Source: ASV31 sp965229765
Lineage (GTDB): Bacteria; Pseudomonadota; Alphaproteobacteria; Rhodobacterales; Rhodobacteraceae
Direction of reading: 5' to 3'
Assembly (NCBI GenBank): GCA_965229765.1
Contig: CBDDJT010000003.1
Span: forward strand, 1,178,001 to 1,242,000
DNA length: 64,000 bases
Part shown: piece by piece, positions 42,823 to 50,322 of the stretch
Numbering within the stretch: position 1 is the stretch's first letter
Layout of the letters: every line of letters begins with the position of its first letter
The notes under the pieces: generated by a model
What the model was told of the DNA's origin: nothing
The model's input: the letters and a program-made list of their open reading frames with translations, nothing else
Databases searched by the model: none
Position numbers and translations under genes: made by a program

Positions 42823-43574
42823 CCCTGGCCCAGCCGGAATTCGCCACCGCGCTTCTGGACCCGGCACATTCACCGCCTGCGGGGCTGACTGATCCATCGG
42901 GCCGCCCCGCCGGAAGACGCTTCGACGTCTACCGCAACAATGTCGCCCACAGCCTGACCGACGCGCTGGAAGTCGGCTTTCCCGTTCTTGCCAGGCTGCT
43001 CGGCACCGAATTCTTCCGCGCCATGGCGGGGCAGTACCTGCGACGGCATCCGCCAAGCAGCCCGCTTCTGATGTTCTATGGCGAAGAGATGCCAGCGTTT
43101 CTGGCCGCCTTTCCGCCGGTTGCGCACCTGCCCTACCTGCCCGACGTCGCGCGGCTGGAACTGGCGCGGCGGCAGTCCTATCATGCCGCCGACGCCCCGC
43201 CGATCGCGTACGAACGCCTGCAATTGCTGCCCGCCGACCGGCTGCTGTCCGCCCGGCTGATCCTGGCGCCCGCCGTCCGGCTGATCCGGTCCCAATGGCC
43301 GGTGCACGGGATCTGGCGTGCGAACATGGTTGCGGATGCCCCGGCCCCGACGATGCAGGCCGAAGACGTGCTGGTGTCCCGTCCGGAATTCGACCCGATC
43401 ATGTCTGTCCTTCCCCCGGGCGGCGGCATTTTTGTCGCCGCGCTGTCCGATGGGGCGCCCCTTGGCACGGCACACGACATCGCGTCCGACACCCCCGGCT
43501 TCGACCTGACCGCAATCCTCGGCGTGCTGATCGGCACCGCCGCATTGACAGACCTGCAGGAGCACCACGAATGA
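42819..43574 (+). CDS. bufC: DUF2063 protein, BufC precursor-recognition partner
   Basis: A 251-residue protein of the DUF2063/HvfC type: a helical N-terminal half (FDVYRNNVAHSLTDALEVGF, then VLARLLGTEFFRAMAGQYL) and a C-terminal alpha/beta part. In related MNIO systems this partner binds the precursor peptide and presents it to the oxidase, like MbnC in methanobactin synthesis. It overlaps bufB by 4 bases (ATGA) and the following DoxX gene by 4 bases, indicating strict co-translation of B, C and D. Confidence 0.88.
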   Translation: MTLAQPEFATALLDPAHSPPAGLTDPSGRPAGRRFDVYRNNVAHSLTDALEVGFPVLARLLGTEFFRAMAGQYLRRHPPSSPLLMFYGEEMPAFLAAFPPVAHLPYLPDVARLELARRQSYHAADAPPIAYERLQLLPADRLLSARLILAPAVRLIRSQWPVHGIWRANMVADAPAPTMQAEDVLVSRPEFDPIMSVLPPGGGIFVAALSDGAPLGTAHDIASDTPGFDLTAILGVLIGTAALTDLQEHHE

Positions 43575-44125
43575 ACGCCCTTCTTCGCCTTCACGAGGAT
43601 CTCTTTGCCCGGCTGGAACGCGCCGCTCCGGCCCTTTTGCCGACGCTGGCCCGGCTGGTGTTCGCGGGCGTTCTGACAGGCTATTTCTGGAAATCCGCCC
43701 AGACCAAGATCGGCGACGGTGTCTTTGGCTTTCTGACCATCGACTTCGGCGCCTACACCCAGATCTTCCCTCGCAAGTTCGAGGCGCTCGGGTATGACCC
43801 CAGCGGCTTCGGCTTTCTGGACAAGCTGGTGATCCTTGCGGGCACCTATGCCGAGTTCATCTTGCCGCTTCTGATCATTCTTGGCCTGTTCACCCGGCTG
43901 GCAGCTCTGGGCATGATCGGCTTCGTGGTAGTGCAAAGCCTGACCGACATCGTGGGCCACAACGCCGATGCATCGACCATCGGCGCATGGTTCGACCGTC
44001 ACTCGAACGCCCTGATCCTCGACCAGAGGGCCTTTTGGGTGTTTCTGCTGGTCTTCCTCGTTCTGCGCGGCGGCGGTCCGCTGGCGCTGGACAGGCTGGT
44101 ATTCCGTCAGGCCGCATCCGGCTGA
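43571..44125 (+). CDS. bufD: DoxX family membrane protein, BufD
   Basis: A 184-residue membrane protein with four predicted helices (LARLVFAGVLTGYFWKSA; LVILAGTYAEFILPLLIIL; LGMIGFVVVQSLTDIV; FWVFLLVFLVLRGGG), the DoxX fold. In bufferin operons this subunit is found next to bufA-C; it may handle electrons or quinone for the modification or move the product, but its role is not settled. Its last 19 bases overlap the convergent gene at 44107. It ends the operon. Confidence 0.85.
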   Translation: MNALLRLHEDLFARLERAAPALLPTLARLVFAGVLTGYFWKSAQTKIGDGVFGFLTIDFGAYTQIFPRKFEALGYDPSGFGFLDKLVILAGTYAEFILPLLIILGLFTRLAALGMIGFVVVQSLTDIVGHNADASTIGAWFDRHSNALILDQRAFWVFLLVFLVLRGGGPLALDRLVFRQAASG

Positions 44126-44463
44126 CGCGCGGCCAGAGCCAGAAGCCCCCCGAGGCCACAGAAGGCGATGGGAAACATCGTGAAGACGCCAAAGCCGAAA
44201 GCCCAGTACATACCCGCCGCCGACAAGAGCATCAGGACCCCGCCCACAATCGCCTGCGCCCGCGCCATCGCACCACCGGCGATCGCCAGAAGCGGCGCAA
44301 TCAGGCTTACGGTCTGAACCCTTGCCACGTGGTCGACCCTTGGCGCGATATCGGGCACTTGGTCCAGCAGGGCCAGAACCTCGATATAGCCATAGCCGAA
44401 GAAACCCACGACCATACCCCACAAGCCGCCGATCACGCCAAGCATCAGGGCCGCATTTCGCAT
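44107..44463 (-). CDS. small membrane protein (DUF4064-like)
   Basis: A 118-residue protein with three to four predicted helices: NAALMLGVIGGLWGMVVGFF at the N terminus, SLIAPLLAIAGGAMA, and IVGGVLMLLSAAGMYWAFGF followed by a last hydrophobic stretch. It resembles the DUF4064 type of small bacterial membrane proteins with no known function. The ATG at 44463 follows GGAGG by 5 bases; a GTG at 44466 is directly before it. Convergent with bufD (19-base overlap). Confidence 0.6.
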   Translation of the reverse strand: MRNAALMLGVIGGLWGMVVGFFGYGYIEVLALLDQVPDIAPRVDHVARVQTVSLIAPLLAIAGGAMARAQAIVGGVLMLLSAAGMYWAFGFGVFTMFPIAFCGLGGLLALAARQPDAA

Positions 44464-44509
44464 CACAACCTCCGCATCTTTCCCCCGTCATTTGGGGACA
44501 GCGCCGCGC

Positions 44510-44836
44510 CTAGGGAAGCAGAACCGCCCGGATGGCAGCATCCCACCCAAGATATAGCGTTCCGTCCGCGTCGATCACGGGACGCTTCATCAGTGCCGGA
44601 TGCGCGGACAACAAGGCGGCAGGATCGGCAGCACGCTCTTCTTCGGACAGGGTGCGCCAGGTGGTCGAGCGGCGATTGACCAGGGCATCGCCAAAGGTTT
44701 CAAGAAGACCCGCAAGCGTGCCGGATGGCAGGGGCGTCTCGCGCACATCCACCAGCACAACGTCATGCCCGGCCGCCGCGAGGGCGGCGCGCGCCTTGCG
44801 GCAGGTGTCACAGTTCTTCAGCCCATACAATCGCAT
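44510..44836 (-). CDS. ArsC/Spx-family reductase (YffB-like)
   Basis: A 108-residue thioredoxin-fold protein: RLYGLKNCDTCRKARAAL with a CxxC pair (C9, C12), an inner TFGDALVNRRSTTWRTLSEEE and the C-terminal ALMKRPVIDADGTLYLGWD. It belongs to the YffB/Spx side of the ArsC family, whose members in Gram-negative bacteria are of unknown function and not established arsenate reductases. Independent of the arsC-family gene at 2367. Confidence 0.8.
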   Translation of the reverse strand: MRLYGLKNCDTCRKARAALAAAGHDVVLVDVRETPLPSGTLAGLLETFGDALVNRRSTTWRTLSEEERAADPAALLSAHPALMKRPVIDADGTLYLGWDAAIRAVLLP

Positions 44837-45046
44837 CTGTGCCTCCGTCTAAGGCAAGTCATGTGAAATAATTACAACCTGCGCATCGAAACCTTGTCTT
44901 TTTGGGGCATCGCACCAATCTCCCCGGTGTGACAACAGGCTTCTTGACTACCGCTCCCGTCACAGGGGCAGCCGGAAGACTAGGAAGAGCTGGCTGCACC
45001 GACCCGTCGCACTTCCGCGGGCGGGATGACGACAAGGAGTAGACGG

Positions 45047-45253
45047 ATGGCCACCGGCACCGTGAAATGGTTCAACACCACCAAAGGCTACGGCTTCATC
45101 GCACCGGACGATGGCGGCAAGGACGTATTCGTTCACATTTCAGCGGTAGAGCGTGCAGGCCTGACCGGCCTCGCTGACAACCAGAAAGTAAGCTTCGAAC
45201 TGCGCGAAGGCCGGGACGGACGCTCTTCTGCGACGGATCTTCAGGTGATGTGA
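45047..45253 (+). CDS. cold-shock domain protein
   Basis: A 68-residue CspA-like RNA chaperone. The RNP1 and RNP2 motifs are intact: TVKWFNTTKGYGFI and DVFVHISAVERAG. It binds single-stranded RNA/DNA, melting secondary structure in mRNA. It has a strong AAGGAG site and a 210-base upstream region with no other gene, where a structured 5' leader typical of csp genes could lie; no specific fold could be established by eye. It is followed by about 190 bases without a gene. Confidence 0.93.
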   Translation: MATGTVKWFNTTKGYGFIAPDDGGKDVFVHISAVERAGLTGLADNQKVSFELREGRDGRSSATDLQVM

Positions 45254-45445
45254 CCCCTCGATCCAGACGCCTGGTTCCATAGGGGCGGTTCTGACCGGGC
45301 TGCCCCGCCACGGTTCGGCGCAACCACCCGCGCGGCCGCCGCAAGCGTGATCCGACTGTGTCAGGCCATTTGGCTCCGACTCCTCCAAGGGCGTCGTGCT
45401 GATGCGCCGCCGGGCCGCGCACAGGTCGCGCAACCCGGCGCAGGT

Positions 45446-45709
45446 TCACTTTCCCTGTTGCTCCCACCAGAACGGCTGATAGCCAGTGCCGTTCTTGTAG
45501 GGATAGACGATCACGCGCCGTCCATCGGGATAGGTGTAGGTTCGAACATCGAGTTGTTCTGTCGGGCGCGGCGCGTTCGCACAGCACCCGGGTTTCATGA
45601 CGTACCGGCCATTGTGAGTCCAATTCCCGGTATATCCATCGGCCAGCGCCGGTGTGACCGCGCCGAGCAGCACGCTCAGCCCGGCAGCAATGTATGTAGT
45701 CTTTCCCAT
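45446..45709 (-). CDS. small exported protein with adjacent cysteines
   Basis: An 87-residue protein with a signal peptide (1-23, AVTPALA) and a mature part rich in Tyr, Gly and Pro with a vicinal CC in MKPGCCANAPRP, then RTYTYPDGRRVIVYPYKNG. Not a family I can name. The next gene upstream (45843) encodes another small exported protein with CC, and both share an upstream box, GAAACAGnCTnTnTCCGCC, at the same distance from TTGAC. It may be a periplasmic or surface peptide made in response to a shared signal. Confidence 0.65.
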   Translation of the reverse strand: MGKTTYIAAGLSVLLGAVTPALADGYTGNWTHNGRYVMKPGCCANAPRPTEQLDVRTYTYPDGRRVIVYPYKNGTGYQPFWWEQQGK

Positions 45710-45780
45710 AGCCCCCTCGACAATATGTTGTGCTGCTCGAAATCCTTTTATGACCAGTAGCTTAACAGGCAACCTGTAGA

Positions 45781-45812
45781 GGTCAATTTTGCGGGCGGAC
45801 AAAGACTGTTTC
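45781..45812 (-). promoter_or_regulatory. shared upstream box and -35 element, copy A
   Basis: Read on the minus strand: GAAACAG-T-CTTTGTCCGCC, 7 bases, TTGACC; 16 bases later TAAGCT is a fair -10, then the start at 45709. The same layout is seen at 46237-46268. Confidence 0.6.
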
Positions 45813-45842
45813 CATCCGCCAGACAAACAGCAACGCCTGAGA

Positions 45843-46166
45843 TCAGTTGCCCACGTAGTCCTTGCTGTAAGAAACGAAGCCGTCCTTGGCGCCCTGGTAG
45901 ACCGGGGCCGGTGCCGGGGTGCGATGCTGCACCACATGCGGACGATACCCGGTGTGGGTCGGCACCCCGCAGCAGATGACGCCGCCGATCACCACCGGCT
46001 GCAGCCCCGCCGGGCAATAGTTTGCCGCGGTGGGATAGGCCCAAACGGCCATCTGGTTGCTGGCGGGCTGGAACTCTGGCCGTCCACTGGGCGCGTCCGA
46101 CCAGGCAAGAGCCGGCGCAGCAGCGATGAGCGACAGGCCAAAGGCAGCAATGTAAACGATACGCAT
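45843..46166 (-). CDS. small exported protein with adjacent cysteines
   Basis: A 107-residue protein with a signal peptide (1-21, ending ALA) and a mature part containing NYCPAGLQPVVIGGVICCG, so three cysteines with a CC pair, followed by His/Pro-rich HTGYRPHVVQHRTPAPAP. No family is recognised. Histidines and cysteines make metal binding thinkable, but this is only an inference. It shares a promoter box with the neighbouring exported CC gene at 45446. Confidence 0.65.
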   Translation of the reverse strand: MRIVYIAAFGLSLIAAAPALAWSDAPSGRPEFQPASNQMAVWAYPTAANYCPAGLQPVVIGGVICCGVPTHTGYRPHVVQHRTPAPAPVYQGAKDGFVSYSKDYVGN

Positions 46167-46236
46167 GGAACCCTCCGGGGCACGGTCTGTGCCTGACTGA
46201 CAATTTCAGTGGAGGATCGAAAACGCGGCGGGTACC

Positions 46237-46268
46237 TGTCAAAGAATGAGGCGGAAACAGTCTGTTTC
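46237..46268 (-). promoter_or_regulatory. shared upstream box and -35 element, copy B
   Basis: Read on the minus strand: GAAACAG-A-CTGTTTCCGCC, 7 bases, TTGACA, about 70 bases before the start at 46166. GAAACAGACTGTTTC within it is a perfect dyad (7-1-7). It aligns base for base in spacing with copy A. Confidence 0.65.
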
Positions 46269-46288
46269 GGTCACGATCTGGCCATAAA

Positions 46289-46591
46289 TCAGCCTTGCAA
46301 AGGCCCCAGCGTTTCCCAATTGTCACCCATTGCGACGATGCAGCTTTGGCCATCCGGATAGGTCATCACCAGCGTCCAGTCGCCAGAGCGCTCTGTTGCC
46401 CAGACCTCGACCATGCGGTCCGGGCCGCTTAGTCCGATGCCTTGACGTACGGCGCCGAACTGCCGCTCCAGACGGTTCAGCATCTCGACCCGGGGCGCGC
46501 AGATGATCTCTGCGATGGGGGACGCCGCGGCACCACCGCCACTTGCCGTCAGGGTAAGACCAATGCAGATGGTTCGCCACGCGCTGTTCAT
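46289..46591 (-). CDS. small exported hypothetical protein
   Basis: A 100-residue protein with a signal peptide (about 1-23) and a mature domain with two cysteines: EIICAPRVEMLNRLERQFGA and TLVMTYPDGQSCIVAMGDNW. This pattern suggests a small beta-rich periplasmic domain with one disulfide. Function not known. It lies upstream of the two CC-peptide genes on the same strand; its own upstream region has the palindrome ACTGTATATACAGT. Confidence 0.65.
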   Translation of the reverse strand: MNSAWRTICIGLTLTASGGGAAASPIAEIICAPRVEMLNRLERQFGAVRQGIGLSGPDRMVEVWATERSGDWTLVMTYPDGQSCIVAMGDNWETLGPLQG

Positions 46592-46618
46592 GACGAAATT
46601 GTAACATTGCCATGACAG

Positions 46619-46632
46619 ACTGTATATACAGT
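46619..46632. promoter_or_regulatory. palindrome ACTGTATATACAGT
   Basis: A perfect 14-base AT-rich palindrome 28 bases upstream of the start at 46591 and 10 bases from the stop of the gene at 46643. It could be an operator overlapping the promoter, or a weak terminator of the upstream gene. Confidence 0.45.
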
Positions 46633-46642
46633 TTTCGTGGCG

Positions 46643-47215
46643 TCAGAACTGAGCCGACTTCCCAGGACCGGTGCGGACGCCGCCGCTGGCGGGGGGCTGG
46701 GGCGGGGGCAGGCGGGCCATTTCATCCTGGCATTCCATCACGCCCTCGAAGGCCGCGCGCGACCCGCGCAGCACCAGCGTGTCCAGCGACCGCGGCCCCG
46801 CCGAAATTTTCATGCGGTTCAAGCGCATGAATTCGTTGATGAAATCGAACTGCTGGGTCTGGGCATAATAGTAGACGAGGTCGCCGGGGTTGAACTGGAG
46901 GCCGGTGGCGGTGACGTCCCAGGGGGCGCGGCTGTCGAACTGGACCGACAGGGCGTATTCGCGCTCGGCGACGATCGGGGCCCAGCGGGGATTGCCGATC
47001 AGCACATAGTAGAAATCGGTCTCGGGGTTGATCCCGATGCGCACGATCGTGCCGCTTTCCCACTCGGCCACCGCGTAGCAACCATTTGAAATCGTTGTAT
47101 CAACTTCGATATCCCAGTCGCCGATCTCGCCCCAGAAAACGGTTTCCTGCGCCGTCACGGGCGCGGCAAGGGCAAGGCCTGCGGCAAGGCAGACGGGCAA
47201 GATTTCCTTAAACAT
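46643..47215 (-). CDS. exported hypothetical protein
   Basis: A 190-residue protein with a signal peptide (1-22, ending VTA) and a beta-rich mature domain: FWGEIGDWDIEVDTTISNGC, then FYYVLIGNPRWAPIVAE, YALSVQFDSRAPWDVTATG and MECQDEMARLPPP near the end. Two cysteines may pair. The family looks confined to Rhodobacteraceae-like genomes, but I cannot assign a function. The start at 47215 directly precedes the signal peptide. Confidence 0.65.
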   Translation of the reverse strand: MFKEILPVCLAAGLALAAPVTAQETVFWGEIGDWDIEVDTTISNGCYAVAEWESGTIVRIGINPETDFYYVLIGNPRWAPIVAEREYALSVQFDSRAPWDVTATGLQFNPGDLVYYYAQTQQFDFINEFMRLNRMKISAGPRSLDTLVLRGSRAAFEGVMECQDEMARLPPPQPPASGGVRTGPGKSAQF

Positions 47216-47286
47216 CGGCAGCCTCCGGTGGTTCCGCGCCAAGTCAAGCACAGGCGGCGCGCACCGGGCAAGCCCGTGAAAACCCG

Positions 47287-47327
47287 TGTCGGCATCACGT
47301 CGGCACAACGTCGGCATGACGTCGGCG
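47287..47327. repeat. 11-base tandem repeat CGTCGGCAnnA, four units
   Basis: GTCGGC(A/G) starts at 47288, 47299, 47310 and 47321, each 11 bases apart, in the 238-base gap between divergent genes. It is the reverse complement of the three-unit array at 30964-30993, and weak similarity continues beyond the array in both places. Confidence 0.6.
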
Positions 47328-47453
47328 CCACCGCGCGGGCGGGCGAATTGTTTCAGCCCGCGCACGGACGATCACGTGCCGGTCAGGGGGGCTGCCGCCC
47401 TGCCCCTGCACCCGCCATATTGATCCCGTGACACACGCCATGAGGACCAGACC

Positions 47454-47912
47454 ATGACCCTGACCCGCCGCGCCGCCCTGCGTCTTGCCGCGATCCCCCC
47501 GCTTCTGGCCCTGACGGGCACCCCCGCGCTGGCCCGAGAGCCAGAGACCTTTCAGGTGAACGGGCTGGCGATCCGGGGCACCGACCCCGTGGCCTATTTC
47601 ACCGACGGCGGCCCCGTGACCGGCAGCGCCGCGCACGCGCTGGCGTGGAAGGGCGCGGAATGGCGGTTCGCCAGCGCCGCCAACCGCACCGCGTTCGAGA
47701 TGGACCCCGACAAGTACGGCGCGCGGTTCGGCGGCTACTGCGCCTTTGCCGCGTCGCGCGGATACCTTGCGCCGACGATCCCAGAGGCATGGACGGTCTA
47801 TCAGGACCGGCTGTACCTGAACGCCAACCTGCGGGCGCGCGAGCTGTGGTTGCAGGACATCCCCGGCAACATCGCGAAGGGAGAGGCGAACTGGCCCGGC
47901 ATCCTGGGCTGA
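47454..47912 (+). CDS. Tat-exported YHS domain protein
   Basis: A 152-residue protein with a twin-arginine signal (LTRRAALRLAAIP, cleavage near LARE) and a YHS-type domain: GTDPVAYFTDGGPVTGSAAH, WRFASAANRTAFEMDPDKY and GGYCAFAASRGY. YHS domains are found in metal- and redox-related proteins; the cysteine here sits in GGYCAF. A periplasmic redox or metal role is plausible but unproven. The upstream gap holds an 11-base tandem repeat array (47287-47327). Confidence 0.8.
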   Translation: MTLTRRAALRLAAIPPLLALTGTPALAREPETFQVNGLAIRGTDPVAYFTDGGPVTGSAAHALAWKGAEWRFASAANRTAFEMDPDKYGARFGGYCAFAASRGYLAPTIPEAWTVYQDRLYLNANLRARELWLQDIPGNIAKGEANWPGILG

Positions 47913-47975
47913 CGCGCCACGGTTTCGCCCCATTCGCCGGGTAGACTGCGCCGCGTGTCTTTATGAGTGCAGCTT

Positions 47976-48269
47976 ATGAAATTCGTATCCGTCGAGTCGA
48001 ACGACGGCCTGATCCAGGGCCTTTACGCGCAGGGCTGGCTGCCCGCGCTGGCGCTGGGACTGGCCGCCGCGCTGATCCTGATCCTTGCATGGTGGCGCAT
48101 CGTCCACGCCCGCAGCAGCCGCCACGGCTGCCGCTGGGTGCAGGACAAGGCGCATTTCTCGCAGGCCACCAGCCGCTGGATCTGCGCCACCTGCGGCAAC
48201 CCCGGCTTCAGCCGGGACACGGGCGCCCCGCGCCAGTGCAGCCAGGCGCTGAACGCGCGGGTGATGTAG
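47976..48269 (+). CDS. membrane protein with C-terminal cysteine pairs
   Basis: A 97-residue protein with one transmembrane helix (LPALALGLAAALILILAWW, about 22-40) and a cytosolic or periplasmic tail carrying C in HGCRWVQDK, CxxC in WICATCGNPGFS and C in RQCSQAL, the spacing of a small zinc ribbon. Function not known. A GTG at 47967 is in frame but ATG 47976 is likelier. It follows the YHS gene by 63 bases on the same strand. Confidence 0.6.
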   Translation: MKFVSVESNDGLIQGLYAQGWLPALALGLAAALILILAWWRIVHARSSRHGCRWVQDKAHFSQATSRWICATCGNPGFSRDTGAPRQCSQALNARVM

Positions 48270-48293
48270 GTTTTCCACGCCTGAACGGAGAAA

Positions 48294-48328
48294 CCCCGCC
48301 CGGAACAGCCGTGAAGCGGCCCGGGCAG
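48294..48328 (+). repeat. GC-rich repeat copy 1
   Basis: CCCCGCCCGGAACAGCCG, then TGAA, then GCGGCCCGGGCAG. The second copy at 48415 is identical except for the central bases. CCGGAACAGCC-like ends and CCCGGGC make it largely self-complementary. Confidence 0.55.
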
Positions 48329-48414
48329 GTTGCGCGCATGTGCGCAACGGCCGCCCCGATGACCAGCCGATGCCCTTTGCCGGGACATGCTCCCGGCGAG
48401 TCTTGAACGGCGCG

Positions 48415-48452
48415 CCCCGCCCGGAACAGCCGCCGCAAGGCGGCCCGGGCAG
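48415..48452 (+). repeat. GC-rich repeat copy 2
   Basis: Same 18-base head and 13-base tail as copy 1, with CCGCAAG in the centre; starts 121 bases after copy 1. Confidence 0.55.
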
Positions 48453-48480
48453 CGGCTGGCCGCCCCTATGGCCAGCCGCT
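48451..48480 (+). terminator. hairpin, possible terminator
   Basis: AGCGGCTGGCC pairs with GGCCAGCCGCT (11 bp, 8-base loop), followed by TTGGTGACGTTTG. It could terminate the upstream plus-strand transcript before the AT-rich gene. Confidence 0.4.
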
Positions 48481-48633
48481 TTGGTGACGTTTGCGCGGGG
48501 ATCGAGGTCGTCCGGACCTGGCCGGATAAAGTGAGGACCTCGGGCGTTGCAGCGGCTGCCCGCGGCCAGACGCTGCCCTTTGGGGTCGGGGCAGGTGCGG
48601 AGGTTGAATAAAACTTTGAAACAATGATTGAAA

Positions 48634-49386
48634 CTAAGGGGTCAGAAAGCCAAATCTCAATATTGAGCCCTTCAAATCTTGACTTCTCAAAAAGACTGGC
48701 TTCGCATCCGGTGGAGCGCCATGAGGCGCATTCAATCGCAAAACAACTCTAAATTCATTCTCTGGAGAGAATCTCTCAGGCTTCGAAAGAACAGATTCAA
48801 CCGGATTATTGCTTTCAATATAATTGGAAATATCTCCTCTCAATCGCGTAAACTCATCAACTTTATTGTATTTTACAGAATCTGCGCATACAAAATAGTT
48901 TCCAGGAGTCACATTAAAGAGAGGATGCCGTTTTGCACTCTCCGCGACAGCAGCCGCAAATTGCCGAAAGTCGATTTCAGCCCACGCTAGCAATTGCGGC
49001 GTTCCGGCGTATCCGACGCTTTCCACACCGTTTACCATCTGAAGATGATGCGCTTCGCTATAGGCACCATTAGTACAACAGAAAATCCATTCATTTACAG
49101 ACTGAACCATACTTGCGTCTGAAATTGAAACTTGCGCAGACCCTCCCCCAGGGGGACCCTGAAAAATGTTCCCACCAGCATTATATGTGCCCGACAAAGA
49201 AATATTTACATCATAATTTCGCCTCGTCACGCCCTCTCTCTCGTCATGGCGAGCATCAACATTTCCCCAAGACTCTTGATCCCTGTATTCTTCAAGGGTT
49301 CCAAATTTAAACTGCCCCTCTTCATAGTATTTCCTGTCCGAAACCTTAAAATATTTTGTCACCCTACTAGGCAGATCATCTCGCAT
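48634..49386 (-). CDS. orphan hypothetical protein of AT-rich composition
   Basis: A 250-residue soluble protein with many Asn, Ser and Tyr residues: TKYFKVSDRKYYEEGQFKFG at the start, RDQESWGNVDARHDER, EWIFCCTNGAYSEAHHLQM, WAEIDFRQFAAAVAES and ENEFRVVLRLNAPHG. No family is recognised; the start is reminiscent of proteins whose N terminus reads YKYxxxxxxxxxxLxxGxxxFG in phage-defence or toxin-like contexts, but this is weak. Its AT-rich codons differ sharply from neighbours, a sign of recent transfer. Start 49386 (ATG) follows GAGG by 9 bases. Confidence 0.6.
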   Translation of the reverse strand: MRDDLPSRVTKYFKVSDRKYYEEGQFKFGTLEEYRDQESWGNVDARHDEREGVTRRNYDVNISLSGTYNAGGNIFQGPPGGGSAQVSISDASMVQSVNEWIFCCTNGAYSEAHHLQMVNGVESVGYAGTPQLLAWAEIDFRQFAAAVAESAKRHPLFNVTPGNYFVCADSVKYNKVDEFTRLRGDISNYIESNNPVESVLSKPERFSPENEFRVVLRLNAPHGAPPDAKPVFLRSQDLKGSILRFGFLTP

Positions 49387-49416
49387 AACACTGCACCTCA
49401 AAAAACAGAGTGGCGC

Positions 49417-50322
49417 TTACCCAACAACCCCCATGAAGTCCCGCCATTCGCCCTTGCTCATGCCGGAGGTTTCCTGTGTCACCTCTTCACCCTTGAGCAT
49501 ACGGCGCAGGCAGTCAATCGCCTTGCCGGAGAGTGTGGCGCCGCCCAGGCGGTAGTCCTGGAACGCGGCCCAGGCGTGGGGGACCCAGTCGGCCACCACG
49601 TCGCAGATCGCCTGGGCGTAGACGCGGATCTCGTACTGGGCGTGGGCGTCGGCGCGCAGGCGCAGGAAGTGGAACAGGTTGTGCAGGTCGGTCTTCCAGT
49701 ACCACTGGGTGTAGACGTTGGCGGGCAGGTTCATGCGCGCCAGTTCCCGGGCGAGGCCTTGCTGGCCGTCCTGTGACAGCATGTCCTGGTAGTGGTCATA
49801 GGCGCGGGTGGCGTCGGATTTCAGCATGTCGAGGACGCGTTCGGCCTCTGCCCCTTGCAGGACCTCGCCGCGCCCCTGGTTGTTGACGGTGGACTGGGCG
49901 GCCAGCGCGTCGGGGGCGGGGATGTAGAATTCTCGGTCGAGGATCGAGTAGCGGGCGGAGTATTCGTTGACGTTGGCGGTGCGGTGGCGGATCCACTGGC
50001 GGGCGACGAAGACGGGCAGTTTGACGTGCAGCTTGATCTCGCACATCTCGAACGGGGTGGAGTGCCAGTGCCGCATCAGGTAGCGGATCAGCCCCTCGTC
50101 GTTCTGGACGTGTTTCGTGCCGGCGCCATAGCTGACGCGGGCGGCCTGCACGATGGCGGCGTCGTCGCCCATGTAGTCTATGACGCGGACAAAGCCGTGA
50201 TCGAGCACGGGAATGGCGGTGTAGAGGTGACGCTCTATCCCCGGGGCGGTGGCGCGCAGGGTCTGGCGGGGCGTGGCGCGCTGGTCCTCGATCTCTTGCA
50301 GCTGGTCTGGCGTAAGCGGCAT
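49417..50322 (-). CDS. thyX: FAD-dependent thymidylate synthase
   Basis: A 301-residue ThyX that methylates dUMP to dTMP with methylene-tetrahydrofolate, using FAD and NADPH. The ThyX signature RHRTANVNEYSARYS is intact (about residues 130-144), with ARVSYGAGTKHVQNDEGLI upstream and ELARMNLPANVYTQWYWKTD downstream. The start at 50322 (PLTPDQLQEIE) gives the family length; upstream codons do not look like coding sequence. It sits next to the AT-rich orphan gene and diverges from glyoxalase I. Confidence 0.95.
   Translation of the reverse strand: MPLTPDQLQEIEDQRATPRQTLRATAPGIERHLYTAIPVLDHGFVRVIDYMGDDAAIVQAARVSYGAGTKHVQNDEGLIRYLMRHWHSTPFEMCEIKLHVKLPVFVARQWIRHRTANVNEYSARYSILDREFYIPAPDALAAQSTVNNQGRGEVLQGAEAERVLDMLKSDATRAYDHYQDMLSQDGQQGLARELARMNLPANVYTQWYWKTDLHNLFHFLRLRADAHAQYEIRVYAQAICDVVADWVPHAWAAFQDYRLGGATLSGKAIDCLRRMLKGEEVTQETSGMSKGEWRDFMGVVG

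Larger units (their letters stand above)
48270..48633. other. repeat-rich intergenic region (364 bp)
   Basis: No convincing coding sequence. It carries two copies of CCCCGCCCGGAACAGCCG with a GCGGCCCGGGCAG end (48294-48328 and 48415-48452), a GTTGCGC/GCGCAAC hairpin between them, and an 11-bp-stem hairpin at 48451-48480. It marks the border between normal high-GC DNA and the AT-rich gene at 48634. Confidence 0.55.

Noticed and set aside
45254..45445. Coding frames in the 192-base gap after the cold-shock gene
   Set aside because: Short frames on both strands have no ribosome site and no protein-like composition; nothing else was recognised in this stretch.
46619..46632. LexA box
   Set aside because: CTG-TATATA-CAG has a 6-base spacer, whereas the enterobacterial box needs 10, and alphaproteobacterial LexA uses GTTC-N7-GTTC.
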